Positions 16,995 to 25,554 of a stretch of DNA of 44,517 nucleotides are shown here, in pieces (positions within the stretch are counted from its first letter, which is position 1; each line of letters opens with the position of its first letter). Made by a program: the position numbers and the translations under genes. Location of the stretch: assembly GCF_005144585.1 (NCBI RefSeq), contig NZ_SSMQ01000090.1, positions 1-44,517 on the forward strand. Reading direction: 5' to 3'. Below the pieces are notes generated by a model. It saw only the letters and a program-made list of their open reading frames with translations, did not search any database and had not been told where the DNA came from. Source of the DNA: Polyangium fumosum (GTDB taxonomy: Bacteria > Myxococcota_A > Polyangia > Polyangiales > Polyangiaceae).

Positions 16995-19900
16995 TCAGGG
17001 CAGGGGCGGGGATGTGATCGCGAGGTGCGGGCGGTTCGTGACGGTCGGGACCGCCGTCGAGGTCCAGGAGCCCCCGACGAGCCGCGCGTGCATCACGTCA
17101 TCGTCCGTGTTGTCGAGGATGTAGAGGATCTCGGCGGTGGCCGTGTTGAGGCCGCGGGTCACGGAGATGTTGCCGAGCACGTTGTTCGCCGCGCCGGAGA
17201 CGTTCGTGGCGTTCGTCCACGAGGGGCCCGCCGGATCGAAGATCCTCGCTTGCACGTCGTCGTTGCCGTCGATGTAGGCCAGCATGGCCTTGCCATCCGC
17301 AAGCGCCGTCAAGGAGGGCCGTTTCGTCCAGCTACCGAGGTCGGTCGACGAGACAGCTCCCCACGTTCCAGAGCCACCGGCACCCCGGAGGCGCGACCTC
17401 CAGGTATTGTCGCTGTCCTTGAACACCAGGAGCGCCGTGCCGTCCTTGAGGCGGGCGAGCACGGGTTCTGCCGTGTTGACGTTGCTGTCGATGGTGTTGG
17501 TGGTGTTCCAGTTCCCGCCCGACTTCGTCCGGAAGTAGATGTTGTGCTGTCCGCTCCCTCCGCCGGGGCGGTCCATGTAAGCGACGAGGGGCGTATTCGT
17601 GGCGACGTACGTGATGTCCGGCGCCACCGTCGTCGGGGTCGTCGTCAGCAGCGTGAAGACCGATTCGTTGGTCGGGTTCCACGCGCTCGTCGCCGCATCG
17701 TACTGGGCAAACTCGACGACGCCCGGCGCGACCGCGCCTCTCCGCCAGGTCGCGAGGATCGTGGCCGTCGTGCCGACGGGGACGAGCATCGGCGTCGACT
17801 CGATGGCCACGGCGTTGATGTCCGCGAAGCTCGCCCAGCCACCGGCCTGGGTCCAGCGCACGGCGCGCGGCTTGTACCCCACGCCGTCGTCGCGGATCGC
17901 GGCCAGGCCGACCCCCGTCGTCGTGAGCGCGATGTCGGGCGGGACGGCCGTGAACGAGCCGGCCTTCGTCGTCGTCGTCCAGGTCGGCGTCGCGCTGTCC
18001 GCGTTGAACTCGGCGAGGAGCATGTCCGTCGCGTTGCTCGCCGCGAACAACAACCGGCAGGGGCCGCACGCCCCGCCGCAGTCGAGCGCGGTCTCGTTCT
18101 GCGGCGCGCGGTCGTTCTGCACGCCGTCGTAACAAGTGGGCGCCGAGCACGTGCTGCTCCCGCCGCACACGCGGCTCGTGCAGTCGTCGCCGTCGCCGCA
18201 GCCCTTCGTGTCCGCGCACGTCTTGCCTTGCCCCACGCAGGACAAACCGCCGCAGTCGGCGTCGGTCTCCGCGCCGTTCTTCACGCCGTCGGAGCACGTG
18301 GGCACCTGGCAAATGTTGCCCGTGCACACGCCGCTCACGCAATCACCGGGAACGCTGCACGCCTTGCCGTTCGCGCAATCGGCGACGCACGTGCCGCCGC
18401 AATCCATGTCGGTCTCGGTGCCGTTCTTCACGCCGTCGGAGCACGTGGGCACCTGGCAGATGTTGGTCGTGCACACGCTGCTCTGGCAGTCGCCGGGAAC
18501 GCTGCACACCTTGCCGTTCGCGCAATCGTTCGGGCAGGTGCCGCCGCAGTCGGTGTCGGTCTCATCGCCGTTCTTCACCAGGTCGTTGCACGCCGGCGCC
18601 ATGCAGAGGTTGCCGGTGCAAACGCCGCTCAGGCAGTCGCCGGCCACGCTGCACGCCTTGCCATCGATGCAGTCGGTGCAGGTCGGGCCGCCGCAGTCGA
18701 CGTCCGTTTCGCCGCCGTTCTTCACCAGGTCGGCGCACGTCGGCGTGAGGCAAACGTTGCCCATGCAGACGCCGCTCTGGCAGTCAGCAGGCCCGGTGCA
18801 TACCTTGCCGTTCGCGCAATCGAGGGGGCAGGTGCCGCCGCAATCGACGTCGGTCTCGGTCCCGTTTTGCGCGCCGTCGTTGCAGGTCGGCACCTGGCAG
18901 AGGCTTCCGGTGCAGACGCTGCTCACGCAATCACCAGGGACCGAGCATGCCTTGCCGTTCGCGCAATCGACGCAGGTCGGGCCGCCGCAGTCGACGTCGG
19001 TCTCGGTGCCGTTCTTGACGCCGTCGTTGCAGAGCGGCACCTGGCAGAGGTTCGCGGTGCAGACGCTGCTCAGGCAATCCCCGGGAATCGAGCAGATCTT
19101 GCCGTTCGCGCAATCGAGGCAGGTCGGACCGCCGCAGTCGACGTCGGTCTCGTTGCCGTTCTTCACCAGGTCGGCGCACGTCGCGCCCTGGCAGACGTTG
19201 CCGGTGCAGACGGCGCTCACGCAGTCGCCGGCGCCGGTGCACGCCTTGCCGGCCACGCAGTCGGGGCAAACGGGACCGCCGCAATCGACGTCGGTCTCGC
19301 TGCCGTTCTTGACGACGTCGCTGCAGGTCGCCGTCTGGCAGATGTTGCCGGTGCAGACGACGCTCACGCAGTCGCCGGGGCCGCTGCACGCCTTGCCGGC
19401 CACGCAGTCGGGGCAAACGGGGCCGCCGCAATCGACGTCGGTCTCGCTGCCGTTCTTGACCGTGTCGAGGCAGGTGGGCGCCTGGCAGGTGTTGCCGGTG
19501 CACACGCCGCTCAAGCAGTCACCAGCCCCGCCGCAGATCTTGCCCGATGCGCAGTCGGGGCAAACGGGGCCGCCGCAATCGACGTCGGTCTCGCTGCCGT
19601 TCTTGACGACGTCGTTGCAGGTGGGCGTCTGGCAGATGCCGCCGGTGCAAACGTTGCTCAGGCAGTCGCTGGGCGCCCCGCACTTCAGGCCGTTCGCGCA
19701 GTCGACGCAGGTCGGGCCGCCGCAGTCGACGTCCGTCTCGCTGCCGTTGTGCACGCCGTCCATGCACGTCGGAGCCTGACAAACGTTGCTCGTGCACACG
19801 GTGCTCAAGCAATCACTCGGCAGGTTGCAGGACTTGCCCGGGGAGCAACCCGTGCAGATCCCGCCGCCGCAATCGACGTCGGTCTCGTTGCCGTTTTTGT

Positions 19901-22900
19901 TCAGGTCGTTGCACGCCGCGTTCTGGCAGTGGCCACCCGTGCAGACGTTCGTCACGCAATCCGTGCCGGACGAGCAGACCTTCAGGACCGCGCACTTGCT
20001 GCACGAGGGGCCGCCGCAGTCGACGTCGGTCTCGGTGCCGTTCTTGACCTGGTCGGTGCACGTCGGCGACATGCACTTCGCCATGATGCAGACGAGGCTG
20101 ATGCAGTCGCCGTCGATCCCGCACGTCTTGCCCGCGGTGCAGTCGGGGCAAGCGAGGCCGCCGCAGTCGACGTCGGTCTCGGTGCCGTTCTTGATGCCAT
20201 CGTTGCAGAGCGGCGCCTGGCAGGTGCCGCCGGCGCATGCGTTGCTCTGGCAGTCCCCGCCCATCGTGCAGAGCTTGCCATTGGCGCACTTGTTCGCGCA
20301 GGAGCCGCCGCAGTCGACGTCGGTCTCGGTGCCGTTCTTGACGTTGTCGGTGCACGTCGGCGACTGGCACACGTTGCCCACGCACGAGTTGGTCGTGCAA
20401 TCGCTCCCCGTCGCGCAGCTCTTGCCGACGCCGCAGTCGACGCAGGTCGAACCGCCGCAGTCGACGTCGGTCTCGTTGCCGTTCTTGACGCCGTCGTTGC
20501 AGAGCGCGGCCTGGCAGGAGCCGTTCTGGCACACGCCCGTGATGCAATCGCTCCCGGAGCTGCACAGCTTGCTGACGGCGCAATCGGCGCACGCGGGCCC
20601 GCCGCAGTCGACGTCGGTTTCGCTGCCGTTCTTGCGGTTGTCACCGCAGGTCGGCGCCTGGCAGACGCTCCCGTTGCAGACGCTGCTCAGGCAGTCGCCG
20701 TCCGCCACGCAAGCCTTGCCCGTCGCGCAGTCGGCGCAGTCCGGGCCGCCGCAATCGACGTCGGTCTCGCTGCCGTTCTTGACCGTGTCGTTGCACGCGC
20801 CGGCCTGGCAGACGAGGCCGATGCACACGCCGCTCAGGCAATCCGAGCCGGCGCCGCACGACTTGCCGTTCTGGCAATCGACGCAGGTCGGGCCGCCGCA
20901 GTCGACGTCCGTCTCGCTGCCGTTCTTGACGCCGTCGTTGCAGACAGGGCTCGCGCAGACGCTCGCCTGGCACACGCCGCTCGTGCAGTCCCCGGCGATG
21001 CCGCACGCCTTCGAGGGCGGGCACTTGGCGCAGCCCGCTCCACCACAATCGACGTCGGTCTCGGTGCCGTTCTTGACGCCGTCGTTGCACGTCGCGGACT
21101 GGCAGAGTGTGCCGGCGCAGACGTTGCTCTGGCAATCCGACTGCTGGGCGCAGGTGTCGCCGTTCGGGCACTTGGGGCACACGGCGCCGCCGCAATCGAT
21201 GTCGGTCTCGCTGCCGTTCTGCACGCTGTCGTTGCACTTCGGCGCCTGACAGGTGCCGAGGCTGCACACGCCGCTCTGGCAATCACCGTCCGTCGTGCAG
21301 ATCTTGCCGACCGAGCAGTCGTTGCACGTCCCGCCGCAGTCGATGTCCGACTCGTTGCCGTTCTTGACGCCGTCGCCGCACTTCGGCGCCTGGCAGAGGT
21401 TGCCCGTGCAGACGCTGCTCTGGCAATCCGTGGTGCCCGTGCACCCCTTGCCGGCCCCGCAGCCGGCGCAGGCCGGGCCGCCGCAGTCGACGTCCGTCTC
21501 CGAGCCGTTCTTGATGCCGTCGTTGCACTGCGCTGCCTGGCAGGAGCCGTCCTTGCAGAAGTTCGCCTGGCAGTCGGCGTCGAGCTTGCAGAGCTTGCCG
21601 AGCGGGCACTTGGGGCACGTGCCGCCGCCGCAGTCGACGTCGGACTCCGAGCTGTTCTTGACGCTGTCGCTGCACGTCGACGCCTGGCAGAAGCCGCCCG
21701 TGCAGACGCCGCTCGAGCAATCCGTGCTTGCAGCGCACTTCTTGGCCGTCCCGCACTTCGAGCAGGCAGGGCCGCCGCAATCGACGTCGGTCTCGGAGGC
21801 GTTCTGCTTGCTGTCGCCGCACGTCGGCGTCTGGCAGAAGCTGCCCGTGCAGACGCTGCTCGTGCAATCGCCGTCCGTCAGGCACTTCTTGAGGTCCGAG
21901 CAGTCGGGGCAGCTCGGGCCGCCGCAGTCCGTGTCCGTCTCGGTCCCGTTCTTGACGTTGTCGTTGCACTCCGGCGTGGCGCACGTCGTGCTCACGCAGA
22001 CGCCGCTCAGGCAGTCGGCGCCGACGGTGCAGCCCTTGCCGATCGGGCAATCCGCGCAGGCCGGGCCGCCGCAATCCGTGTCCGTCTCGAGCCCGTTCTT
22101 CACGCCGTCATTGCAGGTGCCCGCGCCGCACTTGGTCGCGATGCAGATCGAGCTCTCGCAGTCGTTCGGCTGCTTGCAGGTGAAGCCCGTGACGCAGGGC
22201 GGGCAGCTCGTGCCGCCGCAGTCGACGTCGCTCTCCGAGCCGTTCTGCACGTTGTCCGCGCAGTTCGCGCCCTGGCAGACGCCGCCCTGGCAGACGCCCG
22301 TCTCGCAGTCGCCGCTCGTGGAGCACTTCTTGTTGACCGGGCACTTGAGCGGGCAGGCCGCGCCGCAGTCGACGTCCGGCTCCGAGCCGCTCTTCAAGCC
22401 ATCGGGGCAGCAGAAATCGCCGTTGTCGATCGTGCTGTCGCAGTTGTTGTCGATCCCGTCGCAGACCTCCGGCGAGGACGAGACGTTCGGCTTGCAGAAG
22501 AGGCCCTCGGACGTGCAGATCGTCGTGCCCTCGGCGCACGGGCCCGATTGCATGCCGTTCACGCAAGGCAGGCCGAGCCCCTGCACGCCATCGTCGACGG
22601 AGTTGTTGCAATCGTCGTCGATCGTGTTGCAGATCTCGGGCTGCTTCGTCACCTCACCGACGCACGGGCCCCACATGCCGTTCATGCATTGCCGCTTGCC
22701 GGCCTTGCACGCGCCCTTGCCGATGTCGGTCGGGTCGCCCGAGTAGCACGCCTCTTCTTCGTTGCCGATGCAGCTACAGACGGGGTTCGCGTCGTCGATG
22801 ACGCCGTTGCAGTTGTCGTCGAAGCCGTCGCAATCCTCGAACGTCGGGAGCACGTCGCCTTTGCAGTCGCCCCACGTGCCATTCTCGCACTTCTGCTTGC

Positions 22901-23444
22901 CGGGCTTGCAGGTGCCCGTCAGGAACGAGTCCTTGGAGCCGCTGTAACACTCCTGCTCCTGGGTGCCGCTGCACTCGCAGCCCTCGTCGACCTGGCCGTC
23001 GCAATCGTTGTCGCGCTGGTCGCAGATCTCGATCTCGGGCATGACGTCGCCCAAGCAATCGGACCAGATGCCGTTTTCACAGCTCTGGAGGCCGTCCGTG
23101 CAGAGACCGACGTTGCGCGTCAGCGGATCGCCGCTGTAACACGACTGCATCCCGCTGCACTGACAGCCCTCGTCGATCTGGCCGTCGCAGTTGTTGTCGA
23201 TGCCGTCGCAGATCTCCTCGGCCTGCGTCTGCTTGGGCACGCATTGGTTCGGCAGCCCGTTCACGCAGGCGGGCACGGAGACCCGGCAGGCGCCGTCGCC
23301 GCAGCTCAGCGGCGGGAGGTTCTCCTCGTCGCACGGGTTCGAGACGTAGTCGGTATCGAAGTTGAGGAGGTTCGTACAGCTCGTGACCACGCCGAGGCCA
23401 AAAAGCAGCACGAGCCAGGAAGCGAAGTGCTTGGTGCTCACCAT
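16995..23444 (-). CDS. Giant Cys-rich repeat lipoprotein with MopE-like metal-binding motifs and C-terminal propeller-like domain
   Basis: A 2149-aa envelope lipoprotein: signal peptide with lipobox V-T-S-C (lipidated C23). Residues about 45-330 hold five MopE-type putative metal-binding motifs (C-D-G-I-D-N-N-C-D-G-x-I-D and variants). Residues about 343-1795 are about 29 tandem 49-residue units, C-x-D-x-V-K-N-G-x-E-T-D-V-D-C-G-G-P-x-C with further paired cysteines, implying many disulfides and acidic, possibly Ca-binding, sites. Residues about 1796-2149 are beta-rich and repetitive (T-x-x-P-x-L-x-x-L-x-D-G-x-A), like a sialidase/BNR-type propeller. The ATG lies 1 bp upstream of the previous gene's TGA (ATGGTGA), so the two are translated together. 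Probable surface adhesin or stalk. Confidence 0.9.
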   Translation of the reverse strand: MVSTKHFASWLVLLFGLGVVTSCTNLLNFDTDYVSNPCDEENLPPLSCGDGACRVSVPACVNGLPNQCVPKQTQAEEICDGIDNNCDGQIDEGCQCSGMQSCYSGDPLTRNVGLCTDGLQSCENGIWSDCLGDVMPEIEICDQRDNDCDGQVDEGCECSGTQEQECYSGSKDSFLTGTCKPGKQKCENGTWGDCKGDVLPTFEDCDGFDDNCNGVIDDANPVCSCIGNEEEACYSGDPTDIGKGACKAGKRQCMNGMWGPCVGEVTKQPEICNTIDDDCNNSVDDGVQGLGLPCVNGMQSGPCAEGTTICTSEGLFCKPNVSSSPEVCDGIDNNCDSTIDNGDFCCPDGLKSGSEPDVDCGAACPLKCPVNKKCSTSGDCETGVCQGGVCQGANCADNVQNGSESDVDCGGTSCPPCVTGFTCKQPNDCESSICIATKCGAGTCNDGVKNGLETDTDCGGPACADCPIGKGCTVGADCLSGVCVSTTCATPECNDNVKNGTETDTDCGGPSCPDCSDLKKCLTDGDCTSSVCTGSFCQTPTCGDSKQNASETDVDCGGPACSKCGTAKKCAASTDCSSGVCTGGFCQASTCSDSVKNSSESDVDCGGGTCPKCPLGKLCKLDADCQANFCKDGSCQAAQCNDGIKNGSETDVDCGGPACAGCGAGKGCTGTTDCQSSVCTGNLCQAPKCGDGVKNGNESDIDCGGTCNDCSVGKICTTDGDCQSGVCSLGTCQAPKCNDSVQNGSETDIDCGGAVCPKCPNGDTCAQQSDCQSNVCAGTLCQSATCNDGVKNGTETDVDCGGAGCAKCPPSKACGIAGDCTSGVCQASVCASPVCNDGVKNGSETDVDCGGPTCVDCQNGKSCGAGSDCLSGVCIGLVCQAGACNDTVKNGSETDVDCGGPDCADCATGKACVADGDCLSSVCNGSVCQAPTCGDNRKNGSETDVDCGGPACADCAVSKLCSSGSDCITGVCQNGSCQAALCNDGVKNGNETDVDCGGSTCVDCGVGKSCATGSDCTTNSCVGNVCQSPTCTDNVKNGTETDVDCGGSCANKCANGKLCTMGGDCQSNACAGGTCQAPLCNDGIKNGTETDVDCGGLACPDCTAGKTCGIDGDCISLVCIMAKCMSPTCTDQVKNGTETDVDCGGPSCSKCAVLKVCSSGTDCVTNVCTGGHCQNAACNDLNKNGNETDVDCGGGICTGCSPGKSCNLPSDCLSTVCTSNVCQAPTCMDGVHNGSETDVDCGGPTCVDCANGLKCGAPSDCLSNVCTGGICQTPTCNDVVKNGSETDVDCGGPVCPDCASGKICGGAGDCLSGVCTGNTCQAPTCLDTVKNGSETDVDCGGPVCPDCVAGKACSGPGDCVSVVCTGNICQTATCSDVVKNGSETDVDCGGPVCPDCVAGKACTGAGDCVSAVCTGNVCQGATCADLVKNGNETDVDCGGPTCLDCANGKICSIPGDCLSSVCTANLCQVPLCNDGVKNGTETDVDCGGPTCVDCANGKACSVPGDCVSSVCTGSLCQVPTCNDGAQNGTETDVDCGGTCPLDCANGKVCTGPADCQSGVCMGNVCLTPTCADLVKNGGETDVDCGGPTCTDCIDGKACSVAGDCLSGVCTGNLCMAPACNDLVKNGDETDTDCGGTCPNDCANGKVCSVPGDCQSSVCTTNICQVPTCSDGVKNGTETDMDCGGTCVADCANGKACSVPGDCVSGVCTGNICQVPTCSDGVKNGAETDADCGGLSCVGQGKTCADTKGCGDGDDCTSRVCGGSSTCSAPTCYDGVQNDRAPQNETALDCGGACGPCRLLFAASNATDMLLAEFNADSATPTWTTTTKAGSFTAVPPDIALTTTGVGLAAIRDDGVGYKPRAVRWTQAGGWASFADINAVAIESTPMLVPVGTTATILATWRRGAVAPGVVEFAQYDAATSAWNPTNESVFTLLTTTPTTVAPDITYVATNTPLVAYMDRPGGGSGQHNIYFRTKSGGNWNTTNTIDSNVNTAEPVLARLKDGTALLVFKDSDNTWRSRLRGAGGSGTWGAVSSTDLGSWTKRPSLTALADGKAMLAYIDGNDDVQARIFDPAGPSWTNATNVSGAANNVLGNISVTRGLNTATAEILYILDNTDDDVMHARLVGGSWTSTAVPTVTNRPHLAITSPPLP
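18060..22416 (-). repeat. About 29 tandem copies of a 147-bp coding repeat
   Basis: The unit encodes 49 residues with eight cysteines at fixed positions. The core encoding E-T-D-V-D-C-G-G recurs with few changes every 147 bp; neighbouring units around 19180-19620 are the most alike (V-K-N-G-S-E-T-D-V-D-C-G-G-P-V-C-P-D-C in three successive copies). Some units lack one residue and the last two are degenerate. The pattern fits expansion by unequal recombination. Confidence 0.9.
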
Positions 23445-24487
23445 TTTACATCAACCTCCACGGCACCCGCGTTCGGGCCCATGGTCGCTCCGACACGAAC
23501 CTTCGGCGCCCCGCTCTCGAACTTGGATGGCGGGGGCTCGGTGAAATAAAGGAGGGCGCCCGCTCCGAGCGCCGCGAAACCGACCGGGAAAAGCACGGTG
23601 CTGATGAGCCCCGTGGCGGCGCCGGTGTCCTTCGCTCCCCGGCCCGTCGTGTTGCAGACGGTGCCGTCTGTCGTTTCGCGGCAATTCGTCTCGGCGGGCT
23701 CCATTTGCGCCCAGGTGATGGCGCCCGTCACCGCGCCGCCGAGGATCGCCACGGCGCCGATGCCGCCGAGCGTGTAGGCCGCGACCCGCCGCCCCGAGAT
23801 CCCGGGATCGAGCGCGGGCATGAGGGAAGGCACGGGCTGGAGGGGTTTGGCCGTCTTCGTGGGCGAGCCCGTCGTGGTCCCCTCGGTGGGAATCGTCACG
23901 TCGACGATGCGGTTTTCCCCCTCCCGCAGCGTGAACTTGGTGAACGTCGTGGCGCGGCCGGGGACCTCGGTCATGAGCACGTGCTCGCCCGGATCGATGA
24001 GCAGCGGCACGCCGATCGCGACCTGCACGAGCGGACCCTCGTCGAGGGGTTTGCGCAGGACGCGTGTCGTGCCGGGCGCCTCGCGCGGGACCCGGAGCAC
24101 GACCTTGGGGATACGTTTTTCGAGCGCCTCGCGGCGCGCCGAGGCCGCCTCCTCGTTGTCGCGTTCTGCCTTCTGCTCGGTGTCGGAGAGCTGGCCGAAC
24201 GTGGCGAGGTAGTCGTCGTAGTGCACCGCCGCCGTGGCGATGCGCCCCCACTTGTCGTAACACTGCGCGATGCGGTAGAGGGTCGCGGGGCGCGGATCCT
24301 CGCGGTACATCTGCCTGAGCGCTTTGCACGCCTCGGCGTAACGACCCGCGTCGAGATCTTCCTGCGCCTTGTCGAGCGCGTTTTTCGCCTGTGCAGGCGC
24401 ATCCCCGCTCGCATCCTGCGCCCACGCTCGTTCGGTTCCGGCGTGAAACACCGCGAGGCCCGCGAGAAACCACAATACACACCGCAT
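23438..24487 (-). CDS. Periplasmic TPR-like protein with C-terminal membrane segments
   Basis: A 349-aa protein. Residues 1-24 form a signal peptide (V-L-W-F-L-A-G-L-A-V-F, cleaved near A-W-A-Q-D). Residues about 30-95 resemble a tetratricopeptide pair (A-Q-E-D-L-D-A-G-R-Y-A-E-A and L-Y-R-I-A-Q-C-Y-D-K-W-G-R). A PEGA-like beta segment follows (I-D-P-G-E-H-V-L), then two hydrophobic spans (about 232-254 and 286-312). This architecture is common in myxobacterial envelope proteins. The start at 24487 is preferred to an upstream frame of 64 residues with no signal sequence. Its TGA overlaps the start region of the giant lipoprotein gene, so it may help export or anchor that protein. Confidence 0.85.
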   Translation of the reverse strand: MRCVLWFLAGLAVFHAGTERAWAQDASGDAPAQAKNALDKAQEDLDAGRYAEACKALRQMYREDPRPATLYRIAQCYDKWGRIATAAVHYDDYLATFGQLSDTEQKAERDNEEAASARREALEKRIPKVVLRVPREAPGTTRVLRKPLDEGPLVQVAIGVPLLIDPGEHVLMTEVPGRATTFTKFTLREGENRIVDVTIPTEGTTTGSPTKTAKPLQPVPSLMPALDPGISGRRVAAYTLGGIGAVAILGGAVTGAITWAQMEPAETNCRETTDGTVCNTTGRGAKDTGAATGLISTVLFPVGFAALGAGALLYFTEPPPSKFESGAPKVRVGATMGPNAGAVEVDVKW

Positions 24488-24796
24488 CGTGTGGGATGTT
24501 ACAGGGCGATCCTGCAGCGGATCAAGAACATTGCGGCGATCGAAGGCTGTTCGAGGTGGTTGTCTTTTTCGTGTGGCTTCGTACGCGATCCAGCCCGAGG
24601 CGAACGTGTCGCCGGCTTGTCCGCGGCGCGAAACTTTGAGAACGTGGATGCGCGCCAAGGGCGCGAACGAACACGCCATCCGCGCGTCCGAAAGGGGAGC
24701 ACGAAGGTATGGAGAGGGTCCGTCACATCACCGGCTTCCGCTGCGCGGAGCACGCGTCCGTGGGCTGCGCAGCCGCGGCGTCCTCCTGAGGCTCCC
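24488..24796. other. 309-bp divergent intergenic region
   Basis: It separates the TPR-like gene (minus) from the four-span membrane protein gene (plus). Apart from the candidate promoter next to the minus-strand start, I see no convincing ORF, hairpin or RNA gene here. It is slightly less GC-rich than the flanking genes, as expected for a promoter region. Confidence 0.5.
24496..24525 (-). promoter_or_regulatory. Candidate leaderless-type promoter of the TPR/lipoprotein operon
   Basis: Minus strand: TTGATC (24520-24525), 18-bp spacer, TAACAT (24496-24501), then only 8 nt to the ATG at 24487. No ribosome-binding site lies in those 8 nt. Confidence 0.4.
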
Positions 24797-25549
24797 GTGC
24801 TGCGGACCGGCCACCGTCTCCTCTCCACCGCGCTCGCGGGCGCGCTCTTGGTCCTGACCACGCCGGCCGCGGCGCGCCCGGACGAACCCGCGCCGCCCGC
24901 GCCGTCGTCCACGCCCGCGCGCGAGGACACGACAATCAGCATTGAGGACAAACCCTCCGCGCCGCCGCGCCCGGCCCTGCGGCCGACGCCGCCTACGCCC
25001 GCGCCCGCGCCGAAGGAGCTGCCACCGGCGCGCACGCCCACGGTGCCGTATAGCCTCGGCCTGCTCGGCCTCGGCGCGGCGCTCGTCGTGACCGGCGGCG
25101 TCCTCATGGGGGTCGCCGACACGCACGTCGAGCGCTGCGGGGTCGCGGGTTGTTATGGCGTGCTCGATCCGAAGCTCGAGTTCGTCGGCCAGCTCGTGCT
25201 CGCCGGCGGCATCGGCATGAGCCTCGCCGCCGGCACGGCGGCAGCGGTGGGGCTCGCGTCCGACCGAAAGCCCGTCCCCCGCCGGAGCGACCATTTCACG
25301 GAGCTCGGCATCTTCGCGACGGCCCTCGGCGCGGGCCTCGCCGGCGTGAGCCTCGCGGCCGCCACGGCCCATAACGAGAATGTCGACGGCCTCGCGGCCC
25401 CGTTCATCCCCCGGGCCCTCGCGTTCGCGCTCGCGAGCACCGCTGCGGGGCTCGGCTTCTGGATTTACGGCGGGCGTGACGCGTCGAGCCCCACCGCCGC
25501 TTCTTTGCGCGTGGGGCCGACCTCGGCGCAGTTCACGGTACGCTACTGA
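24797..25549 (+). CDS. Predicted membrane protein with Pro-rich periplasmic linker
   Basis: A 250-aa protein from a GTG start (a TGAGG-like ribosome site lies a few bases upstream). Residues 1-26 form a signal peptide or anchor (A-L-A-G-A-L-L-V-L-T-T-P-A-A-A). Residues 30-83 are Pro/Ala-rich. Four hydrophobic helices follow at about 86-107, 128-154, 170-191 and 207-224, with a short Cys-containing loop (C114, C119) after the first. No catalytic motif or known family is recognised. It lies 5 bp upstream of a lipoprotein gene on the same strand, so both are probably one transcript and one envelope assembly. Confidence 0.75.
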   Translation: MLRTGHRLLSTALAGALLVLTTPAAARPDEPAPPAPSSTPAREDTTISIEDKPSAPPRPALRPTPPTPAPAPKELPPARTPTVPYSLGLLGLGAALVVTGGVLMGVADTHVERCGVAGCYGVLDPKLEFVGQLVLAGGIGMSLAAGTAAAVGLASDRKPVPRRSDHFTELGIFATALGAGLAGVSLAAATAHNENVDGLAAPFIPRALAFALASTAAGLGFWIYGGRDASSPTAASLRVGPTSAQFTVRY

Positions 25550-25554
25550 CTGCC

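Noticed and set aside
18136..22746. Three further long plus-strand frames with P-P-Q-S-T-S-V-S repeats
   Set aside because: Same shadow effect of the repeat array in another frame; no ribosome site or domain.
17025..23549. A 2174-codon open frame on the plus strand opposite the giant lipoprotein gene
   Set aside because: It mirrors the 147-bp repeat and codon bias of the minus-strand gene; product is Ala/Val/Arg-rich low complexity. The signal peptide, lipobox and cysteine pattern support the minus strand.
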